In this document: positions 12,989-18,932 of the stretch, in pieces | Layout of the letters: each line of letters begins with the position of its first letter | Numbering within the stretch: position 1 is the first letter of the stretch | IMG/VR virus record: IMGVR_UViG_3300020172_001601 | Coordinates: 276,342-340,341 of that record | DNA from: a virus | Strand: one strand, 5' to 3' | DNA: 64,000 nt | The notes under the pieces: generated by a model | Databases searched by the model: none | Seen by the model: only the letters and a program-made list of their open reading frames with translations | Told to the model about the DNA's origin: nothing | Position numbers and translations under genes: made by a program

Positions 12989-13255
12989 ATGAGAGTCAGC
13001 AACACATTATTGATTTCCCTGTTTTATGAACCGGGAACGTCACATATTGCCGGAATTGAAAACCGAGCAATACAAGCGATGGAATTGGGGATGATTTCAG
13101 AACTCCCCAAGATCACTGTGGCGAAAAGTGAGAAGACACCATTCTGGCACTTGAAGCTGGAAGTCAAGGATGAAGATCGGCCATTCTGGTTCGGTTTTTA
13201 CTTAGGGAAAGACTTCTGCATCAACAATCGACCAATCACTGTCGGCTGTGATTAG
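12989..13255 (+). CDS. Unknown 88-aa protein, near-leaderless
   Basis: ATG 12989 sits 8 bases after the element core; only the weak AGAGA of the element could act as a ribosome-binding site. The protein begins MRVSNTLLISLFYEPG and contains WHLKLEVKDEDRPFWFGFYL. Probably a small beta-rich protein. Stop TAG starts the next element. Function unknown. Confidence 0.65.
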   Translation: MRVSNTLLISLFYEPGTSHIAGIENRAIQAMELGMISELPKITVAKSEKTPFWHLKLEVKDEDRPFWFGFYLGKDFCINNRPITVGCD

Positions 13256-13309
13256 GTCCAGTGTACCCTAGAGGGTGTAAGGAACACTTAACCCCCTGCG
13301 AGATACGCC

Positions 13310-13495
13310 ATGCCGAAGAAAATGGATCATGCCGCCTACCAACGTGGTCTGCGGTCGAAGTCGGTTGCTCAACTCCAATTTATTGCGAAGGATGCCAACG
13401 AAGCCGCCACGGTTAACCCGCAAGGCGAAAACGCTGGCTACTACGCCGACGAAGTGCATTATGCACTCGCCGAACTCAAACGTCGTCAAGGATGA
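13310..13495 (+). CDS. Small conserved-looking phage protein, 61 aa
   Basis: ATG 13310 after CCCTGCGAGATACGCC. The pattern KSVAQLQFIAKDANEAATVNP followed by YYADEVHYALAELKRRQ resembles a short helical phage family of unknown function. The stop overlaps the lipoprotein gene's ribosome-binding region (AAGGATGA). Confidence 0.7.
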   Translation: MPKKMDHAAYQRGLRSKSVAQLQFIAKDANEAATVNPQGENAGYYADEVHYALAELKRRQG

Positions 13496-13500
13496 AAAAC

Positions 13501-13671
13501 ATGAAACTGGCAAGCATAGCGGTCGCATTCCTCCTGTTGGCGGGATGCGCCGCTCCTCCGAGACATTGGGAAGCTCCCCGTGAGCATTACCACAAGGAAT
13601 TAAGCGTCGAAGTCCGGGAAAGCGGCGATGGCCGTCCCCAAGTCGTTGCTACGTTCAAAATCACCAACTAG
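13501..13671 (+). CDS. Small lipoprotein, 56 aa
   Basis: ATG 13501 is preferred because AAGGA (13488-13492) is 8 bases upstream; ATG 13492 overlaps that site. The N-terminus MKLASIAVAFLLLAGC is a signal peptide with a lipobox (LAGC, Cys 16), so the product should be secreted and lipidated, leaving about 40 mature residues. Small phage lipoproteins act as outer-membrane spanins or superinfection-exclusion factors. Here the nearest genes do not encode a recognisable Rz partner, so the role is open. Stop TAG starts the next element. Confidence 0.75.
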   Translation: MKLASIAVAFLLLAGCAAPPRHWEAPREHYHKELSVEVRESGDGRPQVVATFKITN

Positions 13672-13725
13672 GTCCAGTGTACCCTATATGGTGTGAAGGA
13701 CACCAACAAAAAGGGAAACCAAGCC

Positions 13726-13911
13726 ATGCACACAACGACCGCACGAAAGGACAACAAGAAAACAACAATCGTTCTGCCGCCGCTTCCACCGTGGCAAGTG
13801 GCGAAGGGACACCAACAACACCGTGGCGGGGCAGGCACTCACGCCGACCGCCGCACGAACCGTCAACGGACACGAGCCGCCCAACAACGGGCAGCAGTGT
13901 CAGATGACTGA
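13726..13911 (+). CDS. Basic Arg/Gln-rich protein, 61 aa
   Basis: ATG 13726 behind AAGGGAAACC. A Pro-rich centre (IVLPPLPPWQVAKGH) leads to HRGGAGTHADRRTNRQRTRA. The latter resembles the C-terminal pattern of small basic phage proteins I have seen but cannot name. The leader has GGTGT/ACACC. Probably nucleic-acid-binding by charge. Confidence 0.6.
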   Translation: MHTTTARKDNKKTTIVLPPLPPWQVAKGHQQHRGGAGTHADRRTNRQRTRAAQQRAAVSDD

Positions 13912-13922
13912 AAGGCACCATC

Positions 13923-14066
13923 ATGTGCAAACTAAACTCTAAGGCAAGGAGGCTGCAAAAGGCAAGACGTTGGGCTGAAAAGATGCTGATCGACCTGAAG
14001 ACGTGGCCCGGTGGACTTGAAGACTTCGCCGAAGCACTTAGGTCCAGTGTACCCTATATGGTGTGA
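13923..14066 (+). CDS. Small basic protein, 47 aa, with element-encoded tail
   Basis: ATG 13923 behind GAAAGG. Basic helix (KARRLQKARRWAEKMLIDLK), then the frame runs through the intergenic element to end LRSSVPYMV at TGA 14064. Co-transcribed with the gene upstream (11-base gap). Confidence 0.55.
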   Translation: MCKLNSKARRLQKARRWAEKMLIDLKTWPGGLEDFAEALRSSVPYMV

Positions 14067-14093
14067 AGAACACTCAACCCTGCGAGATCAATC

Positions 14094-14321
14094 ATGAAGA
14101 CCGAACCGAAGACGTTCCGCTTGGGCAGCAACGACATGGTTTCTGCCCCCGGCATCCTCAAGTGGGCCATGAATGGCTACAAATTCAAACGTGACCGCAA
14201 GAAGATGGTCAACGTGATGAAAGCGTGGGAGGGCCTGACCGATGCCCAATGGGGCAAGGTGCTGGCGGGTGAAATCCCCCACACCATCGAAGGCGATGTC
14301 GTGGTAATCACCATCGAATGA
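14094..14321 (+). CDS. Unknown 75-aa protein
   Basis: ATG 14094 after CCCTGCGAGATCAATC. Contains GILKWAMNGYKFKRDRKKMV and ends in a strand (EGDVVVITIE). Possibly DNA- or protein-binding; no signature. A terminator follows. Confidence 0.7.
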   Translation: MKTEPKTFRLGSNDMVSAPGILKWAMNGYKFKRDRKKMVNVMKAWEGLTDAQWGKVLAGEIPHTIEGDVVVITIE

Positions 14322-14325
14322 CAAC

Positions 14326-14356
14326 AAAGGGCAGCAAGTCGCTGCCCTTTTCTTTT
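14326..14356 (+). terminator. Intrinsic terminator, duplicated at 16169
   Basis: AAAGGGCAGC (14326-14335), loop AAGTC, GCTGCCCTTT (14341-14350), then TCTTTT. The hairpin and loop are identical to those at 16169-16193. Confidence 0.92.
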
Positions 14357-14371
14357 ATGTTTTTGTGTAGG

Positions 14372-14383
14372 TCTATTGTACCC
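14372..14383 (+). promoter_or_regulatory. TCTATTGTACCC element (candidate strong promoter)
   Basis: Preceded by TTTTGTGTAGG after the terminator. Drives the second thioredoxin gene. Confidence 0.65.
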
Positions 14384-14414
14384 TAGTGGGTGTCACACAA
14401 AGGAGACAATTGCG

Positions 14415-14762
14415 ATGATTACCAAAGTATCTGCTGACACGTTTCACAATGATGTTTACCACCACGATGGCCCTGTCGTCGTGACCTTCGGCTATACGGG
14501 CTGCGGCCCATGCCGTTCCTTGCAACCCAGCCTTGAGAAGCTGGCCGAAACTGGCGTCAAGGTCGTCAAGGTCGATATTGTCGATGACCCTGACATTGCC
14601 ACGCACTTCGGCATCAGCAGCGTGCCGACAACCCTGTTCTTCGCCCGTGGCGAACCACGATTGTCGTTCAATGGCGTTGCCAACGTCAAGAAGCTGCAAG
14701 CACTGCTGGCTGAAGCCGTGGCCGATGGCGAGAAGTCGCCCGCCGACCACGCCCATGCCTAG
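14415..14762 (+). CDS. trx2-like: Thioredoxin-fold protein, second copy
   Basis: ATG 14415 behind AAGGAGACAATTGCG. A 115-residue thioredoxin with GYTGCGPC (Cys 30 and 33) and cis-Pro 71 in GISSVPTT. The usual Trp before the active site is Tyr here, so redox potential or partner may differ from the copy at 4166. The His/Asp/Ala-rich tail (GEKSPADHAHA) is an extension beyond the family core. Cytosolic thiol-disulfide exchange is the expected activity. Stop TAG starts the next element. Confidence 0.9.
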   Translation: MITKVSADTFHNDVYHHDGPVVVTFGYTGCGPCRSLQPSLEKLAETGVKVVKVDIVDDPDIATHFGISSVPTTLFFARGEPRLSFNGVANVKKLQALLAEAVADGEKSPADHAHA

Positions 14763-14816
14763 CCCTAGTGTACCCTATAGGGTGTGATGGAACGAAACCT
14801 TCAACGGAGAACTGCG

Positions 14817-15056
14817 ATGGCTAACGGTTGGCATGAAGACTTTGAAGACGAAACCTTCCCGCCCGAACTGCACGAGCAGGAAGACTGGAGCGAACTCGAA
14901 GAAGACTTCGACGACGAAGAGTTCGACGATGACGAATTCGAGGACGATGACGGCGAACTGGCCCGTGACCTGATCCTTGAACGTCAGGAACTCGAAGACT
15001 TCGAGGGCCTTGATCCCTTCGAGGATCGCTACGACTACGAAGGCGACGGCTTCTAA
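14817..15056 (+). CDS. Extremely acidic protein, 79 aa
   Basis: ATG 14817 behind GGAGAACTGCG. Most of residues 7-75 are Asp and Glu mixed with Phe and Leu (EEDFDDEEFDDDEFEDDDGE). Such composition is seen in DNA-mimic inhibitors and in charge-compensating phage proteins; either is inference. It has no Cys and no membrane segment. A terminator follows. Confidence 0.75.
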   Translation: MANGWHEDFEDETFPPELHEQEDWSELEEDFDDEEFDDDEFEDDDGELARDLILERQELEDFEGLDPFEDRYDYEGDGF

Positions 15057-15064
15057 GGGCAACG

Positions 15065-15094
15065 AAGGACAGGGAAAGCCTCCCTGTCCTTTTT
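15065..15094 (+). terminator. Intrinsic terminator
   Basis: AAGGACAGGGA (15065-15075) with TCCCTGTCCTT (15081-15091) around AAGCC, then TTTC. Confidence 0.92.
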
Positions 15095-15113
15095 CTTTCT
15101 GAGTTTGTGTAGG

Positions 15114-15125
15114 TCTATTGTACCC
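15114..15125 (+). promoter_or_regulatory. TCTATTGTACCC element (candidate strong promoter)
   Basis: Preceded by GTTTGTGTAGG after the terminator; precedes the 61-aa gene at 15173. Confidence 0.65.
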
Positions 15126-15172
15126 TAGTGGGTGTGTCGAAGAGAACGAAACCTGTCCAACGGAGAACTGCA

Positions 15173-15358
15173 ATGGTGACTGCGACCATCGAAGGCAACG
15201 AACTCGTGATTCGCCTTCCCCTCAACACGCCCCGGCCCAGCGCCACGGGCAAGACGCTCGTGGTTGCCACGAGCAGCGGCAACAAGGCCACCGAAGCCGA
15301 AGTCAACGGGCAAAAGGTAGTCGTCGGCGTCAACGCCTACATCTACCCGCCCAAATAG
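15173..15358 (+). CDS. Small beta-rich protein, 61 aa
   Basis: ATG 15173 behind CGGAGAACTGCA. The pattern ELVIRLPLNTPRPSATGKTL then VVATSSGNKATEAEVNGQKV resembles a small family seen in phages and cyanobacteria, of unknown function. No catalytic residues evident. Confidence 0.65.
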   Translation: MVTATIEGNELVIRLPLNTPRPSATGKTLVVATSSGNKATEAEVNGQKVVVGVNAYIYPPK

Positions 15359-15365
15359 TCAACAA

Positions 15366-15404
15366 AAGGCAACACTAGGGTACGTCCAGTGTACCCTAGT
15401 GTGT
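15366..15404 (+). promoter_or_regulatory. Element inside a near-perfect inverted repeat
   Basis: AACACTAGGGTAC precedes the core TCCAGTGTACCC (15385-15396), and CACTAGGGTAC pairs with GTACCCTAGTG across it. Here the partner arm is upstream of the core; in other copies it lies downstream. Confidence 0.6.
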
Positions 15405-15438
15405 GTTGGGATCAATCACCTTCACTCAAGGATCGACC

Positions 15439-15684
15439 ATGCGAGTATTGGCTAAGACGTTCGGCTGGCTTGTCGTCAGTGGGCTTATCATCTTCATCAG
15501 CAACCTGAGCGCCGGTGTCGATTGGAAAGTCGCCCTGATCGGTGCGGCTGTTGCGAAGATCGGCACGACCATTGCCTACTTCTTCTACGAAATCGGCTTC
15601 GAGAAGGCGTGGAAACGTCAGCCAAAGGCAACGACGGTCACGGCAACAACGGCATCGGCAACGCCATGCCCTTGCCCGGCTTAG
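15439..15684 (+). CDS. DUF2061-like small membrane protein, 81 aa
   Basis: ATG 15439 behind AAGGATCG. Two membrane segments, about residues 7-26 (FGWLVVSGLIIFISNLSAG) and 32-52 (ALIGAAVAKIGTTIAYFFYE), then GFEKAWKRQ. This follows the DUF2061 pattern of short paired helices with K...YxxhErvW, with Tyr-Glu-Ile here. The Thr/Ala-rich tail ends CPCPA. It probably sits in the inner membrane; function of the family is unknown. Confidence 0.6.
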   Translation: MRVLAKTFGWLVVSGLIIFISNLSAGVDWKVALIGAAVAKIGTTIAYFFYEIGFEKAWKRQPKATTVTATTASATPCPCPA

Positions 15685-15752
15685 GGCTAGTGTACCCTAG
15701 AGGGTGTCCAACACGGACGAACGACAACCCCCTGCGAATGAGGAACTGAGTT

Positions 15753-16160
15753 ATGGCCACTACTGAAGTCAAGCTGGTATCGGAAATCATCGAAGCTGTC
15801 CCCGGCGTCAAGCGTGCGTTCCACGTCTTCACGCCAGCCCTTCAGCATCGCCTTGAGAACAACGCCAGCAACCTGCCGGTGATGGCCCTGCGGTCTTCAA
15901 TCCACAACTACGGCAAGATGAAGCTGTACGCTCGCATCGAATGCCTTGGGCCGTCCAGCCTTGACCCGCTGTTCGGCAACCCACTGCCCGGCACGGGTGG
16001 CCGTGGCGTGGCAATCATGTTCACCGAATTCCCCCTTCGGGTATGGTATCCCGAAGGGCAAAAGCCCCCGGTCGTTGACACGCCGGACGGACGCAACCCG
16101 AAGGACATACTTGAGGAAGTCAAGCTCAAGTATGAACTCGCCTTCCACGACGATTTCTAA
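15753..16160 (+). CDS. Unknown 135-aa protein
   Basis: ATG 15753 after GCGAATGAGGAACTGAG. Helical first half, Gly/Pro-rich centre (GNPLPGTGGRGVAIMFTEF) and a charged helical end. No recognised motif. Followed by the same terminator hairpin as at 14326. Confidence 0.7.
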   Translation: MATTEVKLVSEIIEAVPGVKRAFHVFTPALQHRLENNASNLPVMALRSSIHNYGKMKLYARIECLGPSSLDPLFGNPLPGTGGRGVAIMFTEFPLRVWYPEGQKPPVVDTPDGRNPKDILEEVKLKYELAFHDDF

Positions 16161-16168
16161 TCGTCAGG

Positions 16169-16199
16169 AAAGGGCAGCAAGTCGCTGCCCTTTCTTTTT
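16169..16199 (+). terminator. Intrinsic terminator, copy of the one at 14326
   Basis: AAAGGGCAGC (16169-16178), loop AAGTC, GCTGCCCTTT (16184-16193), then CTTTTTG. Confidence 0.92.
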
Positions 16200-16216
16200 G
16201 TTTATGTTTGTGTAGG

Positions 16217-16228
16217 TCTATTGTACCC
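16217..16228 (+). promoter_or_regulatory. TCTATTGTACCC element (candidate strong promoter)
   Basis: Preceded by GTTTGTGTAGG after the duplicated terminator. Precedes the 31- and 35-aa micro-genes. Confidence 0.65.
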
Positions 16229-16250
16229 TAGAGGGCAAGGAGATCGGCAC

Positions 16251-16346
16251 ATGACCTTTCGAGAGTGGTATCGGATGACCGAACGTGAGATTCGGTGGAA
16301 TCGCAGTTTCCTGTATCGTGTCTTCAACAAGATCGGACTCGCATGA
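16251..16346 (+). CDS. Micro-protein, 31 aa
   Basis: ATG 16251 behind AAGGAGATC. Basic and aromatic (MTFREWYRMTEREIRWNRSF...). The stop overlaps the next start (ATGA). Function unknown. Confidence 0.55.
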   Translation: MTFREWYRMTEREIRWNRSFLYRVFNKIGLA

Positions 16347-16450
16347 TTCGCAAAGCTCTGGCCTTCGTGGTCAACGTCTTCAACTTCCTCGTTCCTGCGA
16401 ACCAAGGGCCGCAACCGACGCCGCCCAACTACTTCGGCCCCTGCCCGTAG
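16343..16450 (+). CDS. Micro-protein, 35 aa, possible membrane anchor
   Basis: ATG 16343 in an ATGA overlap. A hydrophobic start (ALAFVVNVFNFLVPA) is followed by a Pro-rich tail (PQPTPPNYFGPCP). Could be a short single-pass membrane peptide, translationally coupled to the 31-aa gene. Function unknown. Confidence 0.5.
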   Translation: MIRKALAFVVNVFNFLVPANQGPQPTPPNYFGPCP

Positions 16451-16514
16451 TAGGTCAAGTGTACCCTAGTGAGTGCGGGCAATGTCGCCCGCCTCACTCT
16501 TGGGGTTTTACAAA

Positions 16515-16655
16515 ATGAAAAAGAAACATCGCAACGACAAGAACCACGGGCGCAACGGCTGGGTCGGTGGCAACCCACGCTATGCGGGCAAGGGATTCAA
16601 GAAGGGCGACCGAGCCAAGGCAAAGGCCGAAGCCCGTAGGTCCAGTGTACCCTAG
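16515..16655 (+). CDS. Small very basic protein, 46 aa, RSSVP tail
   Basis: ATG 16515; the ribosome-binding site is weak (GGGG at about 16500). Lys/Arg/Gly-rich (MKKKHRNDKNHGRNGWVGGN...GKGFKKGDRAKAKAEA). The last residues RRSSVP come from the element, ending at its internal TAG. Likely nucleic-acid-binding by composition. Confidence 0.55.
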   Translation: MKKKHRNDKNHGRNGWVGGNPRYAGKGFKKGDRAKAKAEARRSSVP

Positions 16656-16731
16656 TGAGCTAGTGTACCCTATGGTGCATAGTGCATAGTGCATAGCATA
16701 GACTATGCACTTCTTTATTCAAAGAAGCATA

Positions 16732-16743
16732 GGGTACAATAGC
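16732..16743 (-). promoter_or_regulatory. Reverse GCTATTGTACCC element
   Basis: Minus-strand copy of the strong form, followed leftward by CCTATGC and a hairpin. It points into the rightward array, so any transcript would be antisense or a short RNA. Confidence 0.5.
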
Positions 16744-16793
16744 CCTAACAATGTTGCATAATTAAAAACAAAACAATTATTCGAGAAAACATT

Positions 16794-16805
16794 GGGTACA
16801 ATAGA
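16794..16805 (-). promoter_or_regulatory. Reverse TCTATTGTACCC element
   Basis: Exact strong-form core on the minus strand preceded by TAGG, 180 bases past the stop of the last leftward gene. Confidence 0.5.
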
Positions 16806-16984
16806 CCTACCCACCCCCTCCCCCACGCAATGACTGTGTTTTCTTTTTAATGTCCAAAAGAAAAATCCTGGCCGGGGAAAACAAAAATCGCAAATCGGCA
16901 ATTTTGAGTATGTCCTGCCACGATTTTGAGTTTTTGTGTGAACTCATCCTGAAAAAATCGCCGGGGCAAAAATTCTGGCCCTGG

Positions 16985-17578
16985 CTAACCTTTTGATCGC
17001 TCGGCTTTGTTTAAGTAGTATGCCACCTTCTCCTCAATAGTGGCCCACATTCCTGGCTTGGCCCGGAACTCTTCCTCAATGACATCATGATCCCACCAAT
17101 ATGTCTTGTGAACTGGCACCTGAAGTTCCACATCCTGCACTTCTTCGTCTTCTGGAAAGATTGCGTCATGTAAAGGCAACAAGTCTGGTGGTAGTCCAGC
17201 AACTTTCGTCAGTGTGTCGGCAATTAGACTTTGCCGCTTCAATTCACAATAGGCTTCTGGATTGGTCCTGTAGCCATTCATGGTATTGGGACTGTTCTCC
17301 TCGACAACCCACCCGATGGCAATCTTGCGAAACTTCTCTTCGACCGGAGGCACTTCAGTAGTTTCTTTGATGATTCGCTTTAAGACGATATGCTTGTCTG
17401 CATCCTTGAAGTATTCATCGTAGTCTTCGTTAGGTTTGCCAAAGTGCCGCTTGTCAAATTCCCGTGGTGTGACTTGATTTGAGTAATCGCTATATGGAGA
17501 TTCTGGCACTGAACCAATAGTGCCGCAACCATAAGAAGTCACAGTATTAGATGGCGGGAACCCTTTTAATATTGCCAT
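16985..17578 (-). CDS. Unknown 197-aa protein
   Basis: ATG at 17578 behind GGGAGAAGAT. Begins MAILKGFPPSNTVTSYGCG; acidic, with a helical segment and WWDHDVIEEEFRAKPG near the end. No membrane segment or catalytic motif. Follows the 210-aa gene after a 67-base gap holding a hairpin. Function unknown. Confidence 0.75.
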   Translation of the reverse strand: MAILKGFPPSNTVTSYGCGTIGSVPESPYSDYSNQVTPREFDKRHFGKPNEDYDEYFKDADKHIVLKRIIKETTEVPPVEEKFRKIAIGWVVEENSPNTMNGYRTNPEAYCELKRQSLIADTLTKVAGLPPDLLPLHDAIFPEDEEVQDVELQVPVHKTYWWDHDVIEEEFRAKPGMWATIEEKVAYYLNKAERSKG

Positions 17579-17601
17579 ATCTTCTCCCAAGGTAGAGCAA
17601 T

Positions 17602-17622
17602 GGCTGGGGAGAAGCCCCAGCC
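17602..17622 (-). terminator. Intergenic hairpin
   Basis: GGCTGGGG/CCCCAGCC with a 5-base loop between two leftward genes. No T-run, so termination is uncertain; it may stabilise or process the message. Confidence 0.4.
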
Positions 17623-17645
17623 CTGCTATGCGAAAGCATTATCAA

Positions 17646-18278
17646 TTATCCTAACAAGTTGGCGATCTCTACTGCTGACACCATATTAACGATCTGGGCA
17701 GTCTGCTCCAGGCTCAATGACTCGGACAGATCGAGTGAGTCATGATAAGCTCGGTGAGCGGCATTAGCAGCGAACAAAGCCGGGTCATCCAGCATCACCG
17801 ATGCCAAAACAGCATGGCAACAAGCGGTGTATTCGTGTTCCCTGGGAACATTCGTCCCCAATTGGGCAATTAGCTTTTCATTCACGGCATGGGCCGATTC
17901 CTTGGTCTGATCTTCCCCACGGAGATACTTCAAGGCCCACTCACGGAACAAGGGATTCAACACCAAGTTCATGGCACAGAGAATTCCGAAGGTTACTCGC
18001 TGTTCGGTCGTGGGGAGCGTGATCGGAAGCTCATTGACCGTAGTGAGTTTGGCGAATTTGGTCCTGAACCCCTCATCACGAGTGAGATGTTCCCCAGCCG
18101 CCGTCCAAAGTTTCGGATTCTTGGTTCCCTCGTAACAGGGATACATATAGCAAGCGACTTGGGGGCTATTGTAAACGACAAAGTGATAATTGGAGTTTTC
18201 CTCCTCGTGGGTGACGTTAGCGCCCCACTGAATATCTCGCCAAGTCTTGTTGTCTTGATCTGTAATCAGGTAAAACAT
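17646..18278 (-). CDS. Phage protein of unknown function, 210 aa
   Basis: ATG at 18278, after GGGAATAGG on the minus strand; the frame extends further upstream, but that would lie within the divergent gene. Contains LPTTEQRVTFGILCAMNLVL, then FREWALKYLRGEDQTKESA. This resembles a recurrent phage/actinophage protein pattern of unknown function. It has a TACCCHA-like Cys pair (residues EYTACCHAVLASVML). Its start codon shares CATG with the divergent peptidase gene. Confidence 0.7.
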   Translation of the reverse strand: MFYLITDQDNKTWRDIQWGANVTHEEENSNYHFVVYNSPQVACYMYPCYEGTKNPKLWTAAGEHLTRDEGFRTKFAKLTTVNELPITLPTTEQRVTFGILCAMNLVLNPLFREWALKYLRGEDQTKESAHAVNEKLIAQLGTNVPREHEYTACCHAVLASVMLDDPALFAANAAHRAYHDSLDLSESLSLEQTAQIVNMVSAVEIANLLG

Positions 18279-18921
18279 GAAACTACCTATTCCCAATAGA
18301 AAAGATTGGACGATCTTATTCATCCTCTTCTCAGGCATCTTTATTGTGTATTTAAGTGGGGCCGAAGAACGTACTCATCCCGATGAATACGTTATAAAAT
18401 TCAATTCGCCCCTGCAACAACCGGATCACATCACCTGTGGTCCAACGTCTGCTGCCATGATACTTCATCATTACGATATAAGAGTATCCCCAGACGAAGT
18501 AAAGAAACATAGCAAAACAGTTTGGTTTGCCCAAAACGGTAAAGATGTCGGCATGACTAGCCCGGATTACCTGCCCATCGCCATGAACAAGCTCGGTTTG
18601 CCCGCCACGATGAAATATGGCGATCTGGACGTACTAAAGCACTATGTTGCCAAAGACAAACCCTGTATCGTATTGGTGCGAAGCGGCGAAGCTCTCTGGC
18701 ATTATGTTGTTGTTTATGGCTTCACCCCGGAAAAACTCAATATCGCCGATCCAGGGAGCGGGACTTTATACGAAATGACTGAGAAAACATTCATCGGATG
18801 CTGGTCCTGGGCCACCGACATGGACGGAATTGCCTGCGGGAACAAATACCTTTGTACTCTATTACAAGCAATGGAGGTTTATCCCTATACCTTCATTTGC
18901 CCGGACAAGTCGCCGAACTAA
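18277..18921 (+). CDS. Membrane-anchored C39-like cysteine peptidase
   Basis: A 214-residue protein. An N-terminal membrane segment (about 11-28, WTILFILFSGIFIVYLSG) is followed by a papain-like peptidase domain. HITCGPTSAAMIL gives catalytic Cys 54, LWHYVVVYGF gives His 142, and NIADPGSG gives Asp 158. C39 and related enzymes cleave after double-Gly leaders or cut peptides; in phages they could process envelope or virion proteins. ATG 18277 has only a weak AGG upstream. It is followed by a second anchored hydrolase-like gene, suggesting they act together at the membrane. Confidence 0.75.
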   Translation: MKLPIPNRKDWTILFILFSGIFIVYLSGAEERTHPDEYVIKFNSPLQQPDHITCGPTSAAMILHHYDIRVSPDEVKKHSKTVWFAQNGKDVGMTSPDYLPIAMNKLGLPATMKYGDLDVLKHYVAKDKPCIVLVRSGEALWHYVVVYGFTPEKLNIADPGSGTLYEMTEKTFIGCWSWATDMDGIACGNKYLCTLLQAMEVYPYTFICPDKSPN

Positions 18922-18932
18922 AGGAACAATAT

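Larger units (their letters stand above)
26..16805. repeat. Family of 45 intergenic GTGTACCCTA elements
   Basis: A 12-base core, TCNANTGTACCC, followed by TAnnnGGTGT, occurs once per roughly 370 bases and only in this block. Forward cores start at 26, 826, 1299, 2062, 2401, 2784, 3214, 4503, 5155, 5606, 5940, 6175, 6504, 7049, 7650, 8119, 8329, 8586, 9074, 9397, 9754, 10250, 10533, 10818, 11112, 11371, 11520, 11924, 12223, 12528, 12969, 13257, 13673, 14043, 14372, 14764, 15114, 15385, 15686, 16217, 16455, 16641 and 16659. Reverse cores lie at 16732-16743 and 16794-16805. Almost every copy is followed within about 10-60 bases by a ribosome-binding site and start codon, or by a structured RNA. 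Many copies start on the stop codon of the preceding gene (TAGGTCC). A promoter role is my inference; an RNA-processing site is the main alternative. The copies at 10818 (core ends ACCT) and 11371 are the most divergent. Confidence 0.9.
16656..16984. other. Convergent boundary of the small-gene array, non-coding
   Basis: Contains forward elements at 16641 and 16659, then three GTGCATA direct repeats within GTGCATAG...CTATGCAC (about 16675-16710), hairpin CTTCTTT/AAAGAAG on the minus strand near 16710-16730, and two reverse TCTATTGTACCC-type elements (16732, 16794). The rest is AT-rich with C-runs. There is no credible gene. The forward array ends here and leftward genes arrive from the right. 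Confidence 0.6.

Noticed and set aside
26-16805. Elements as intrinsic terminators
   Set aside because: The core has no T-run and the hairpin is weak; true terminators with T-tracts lie separately just upstream of the strong class.
16985-18278. Capsid or portal proteins in the leftward pair
   Set aside because: Neither has the length nor the signature of those proteins; they remain unknown.
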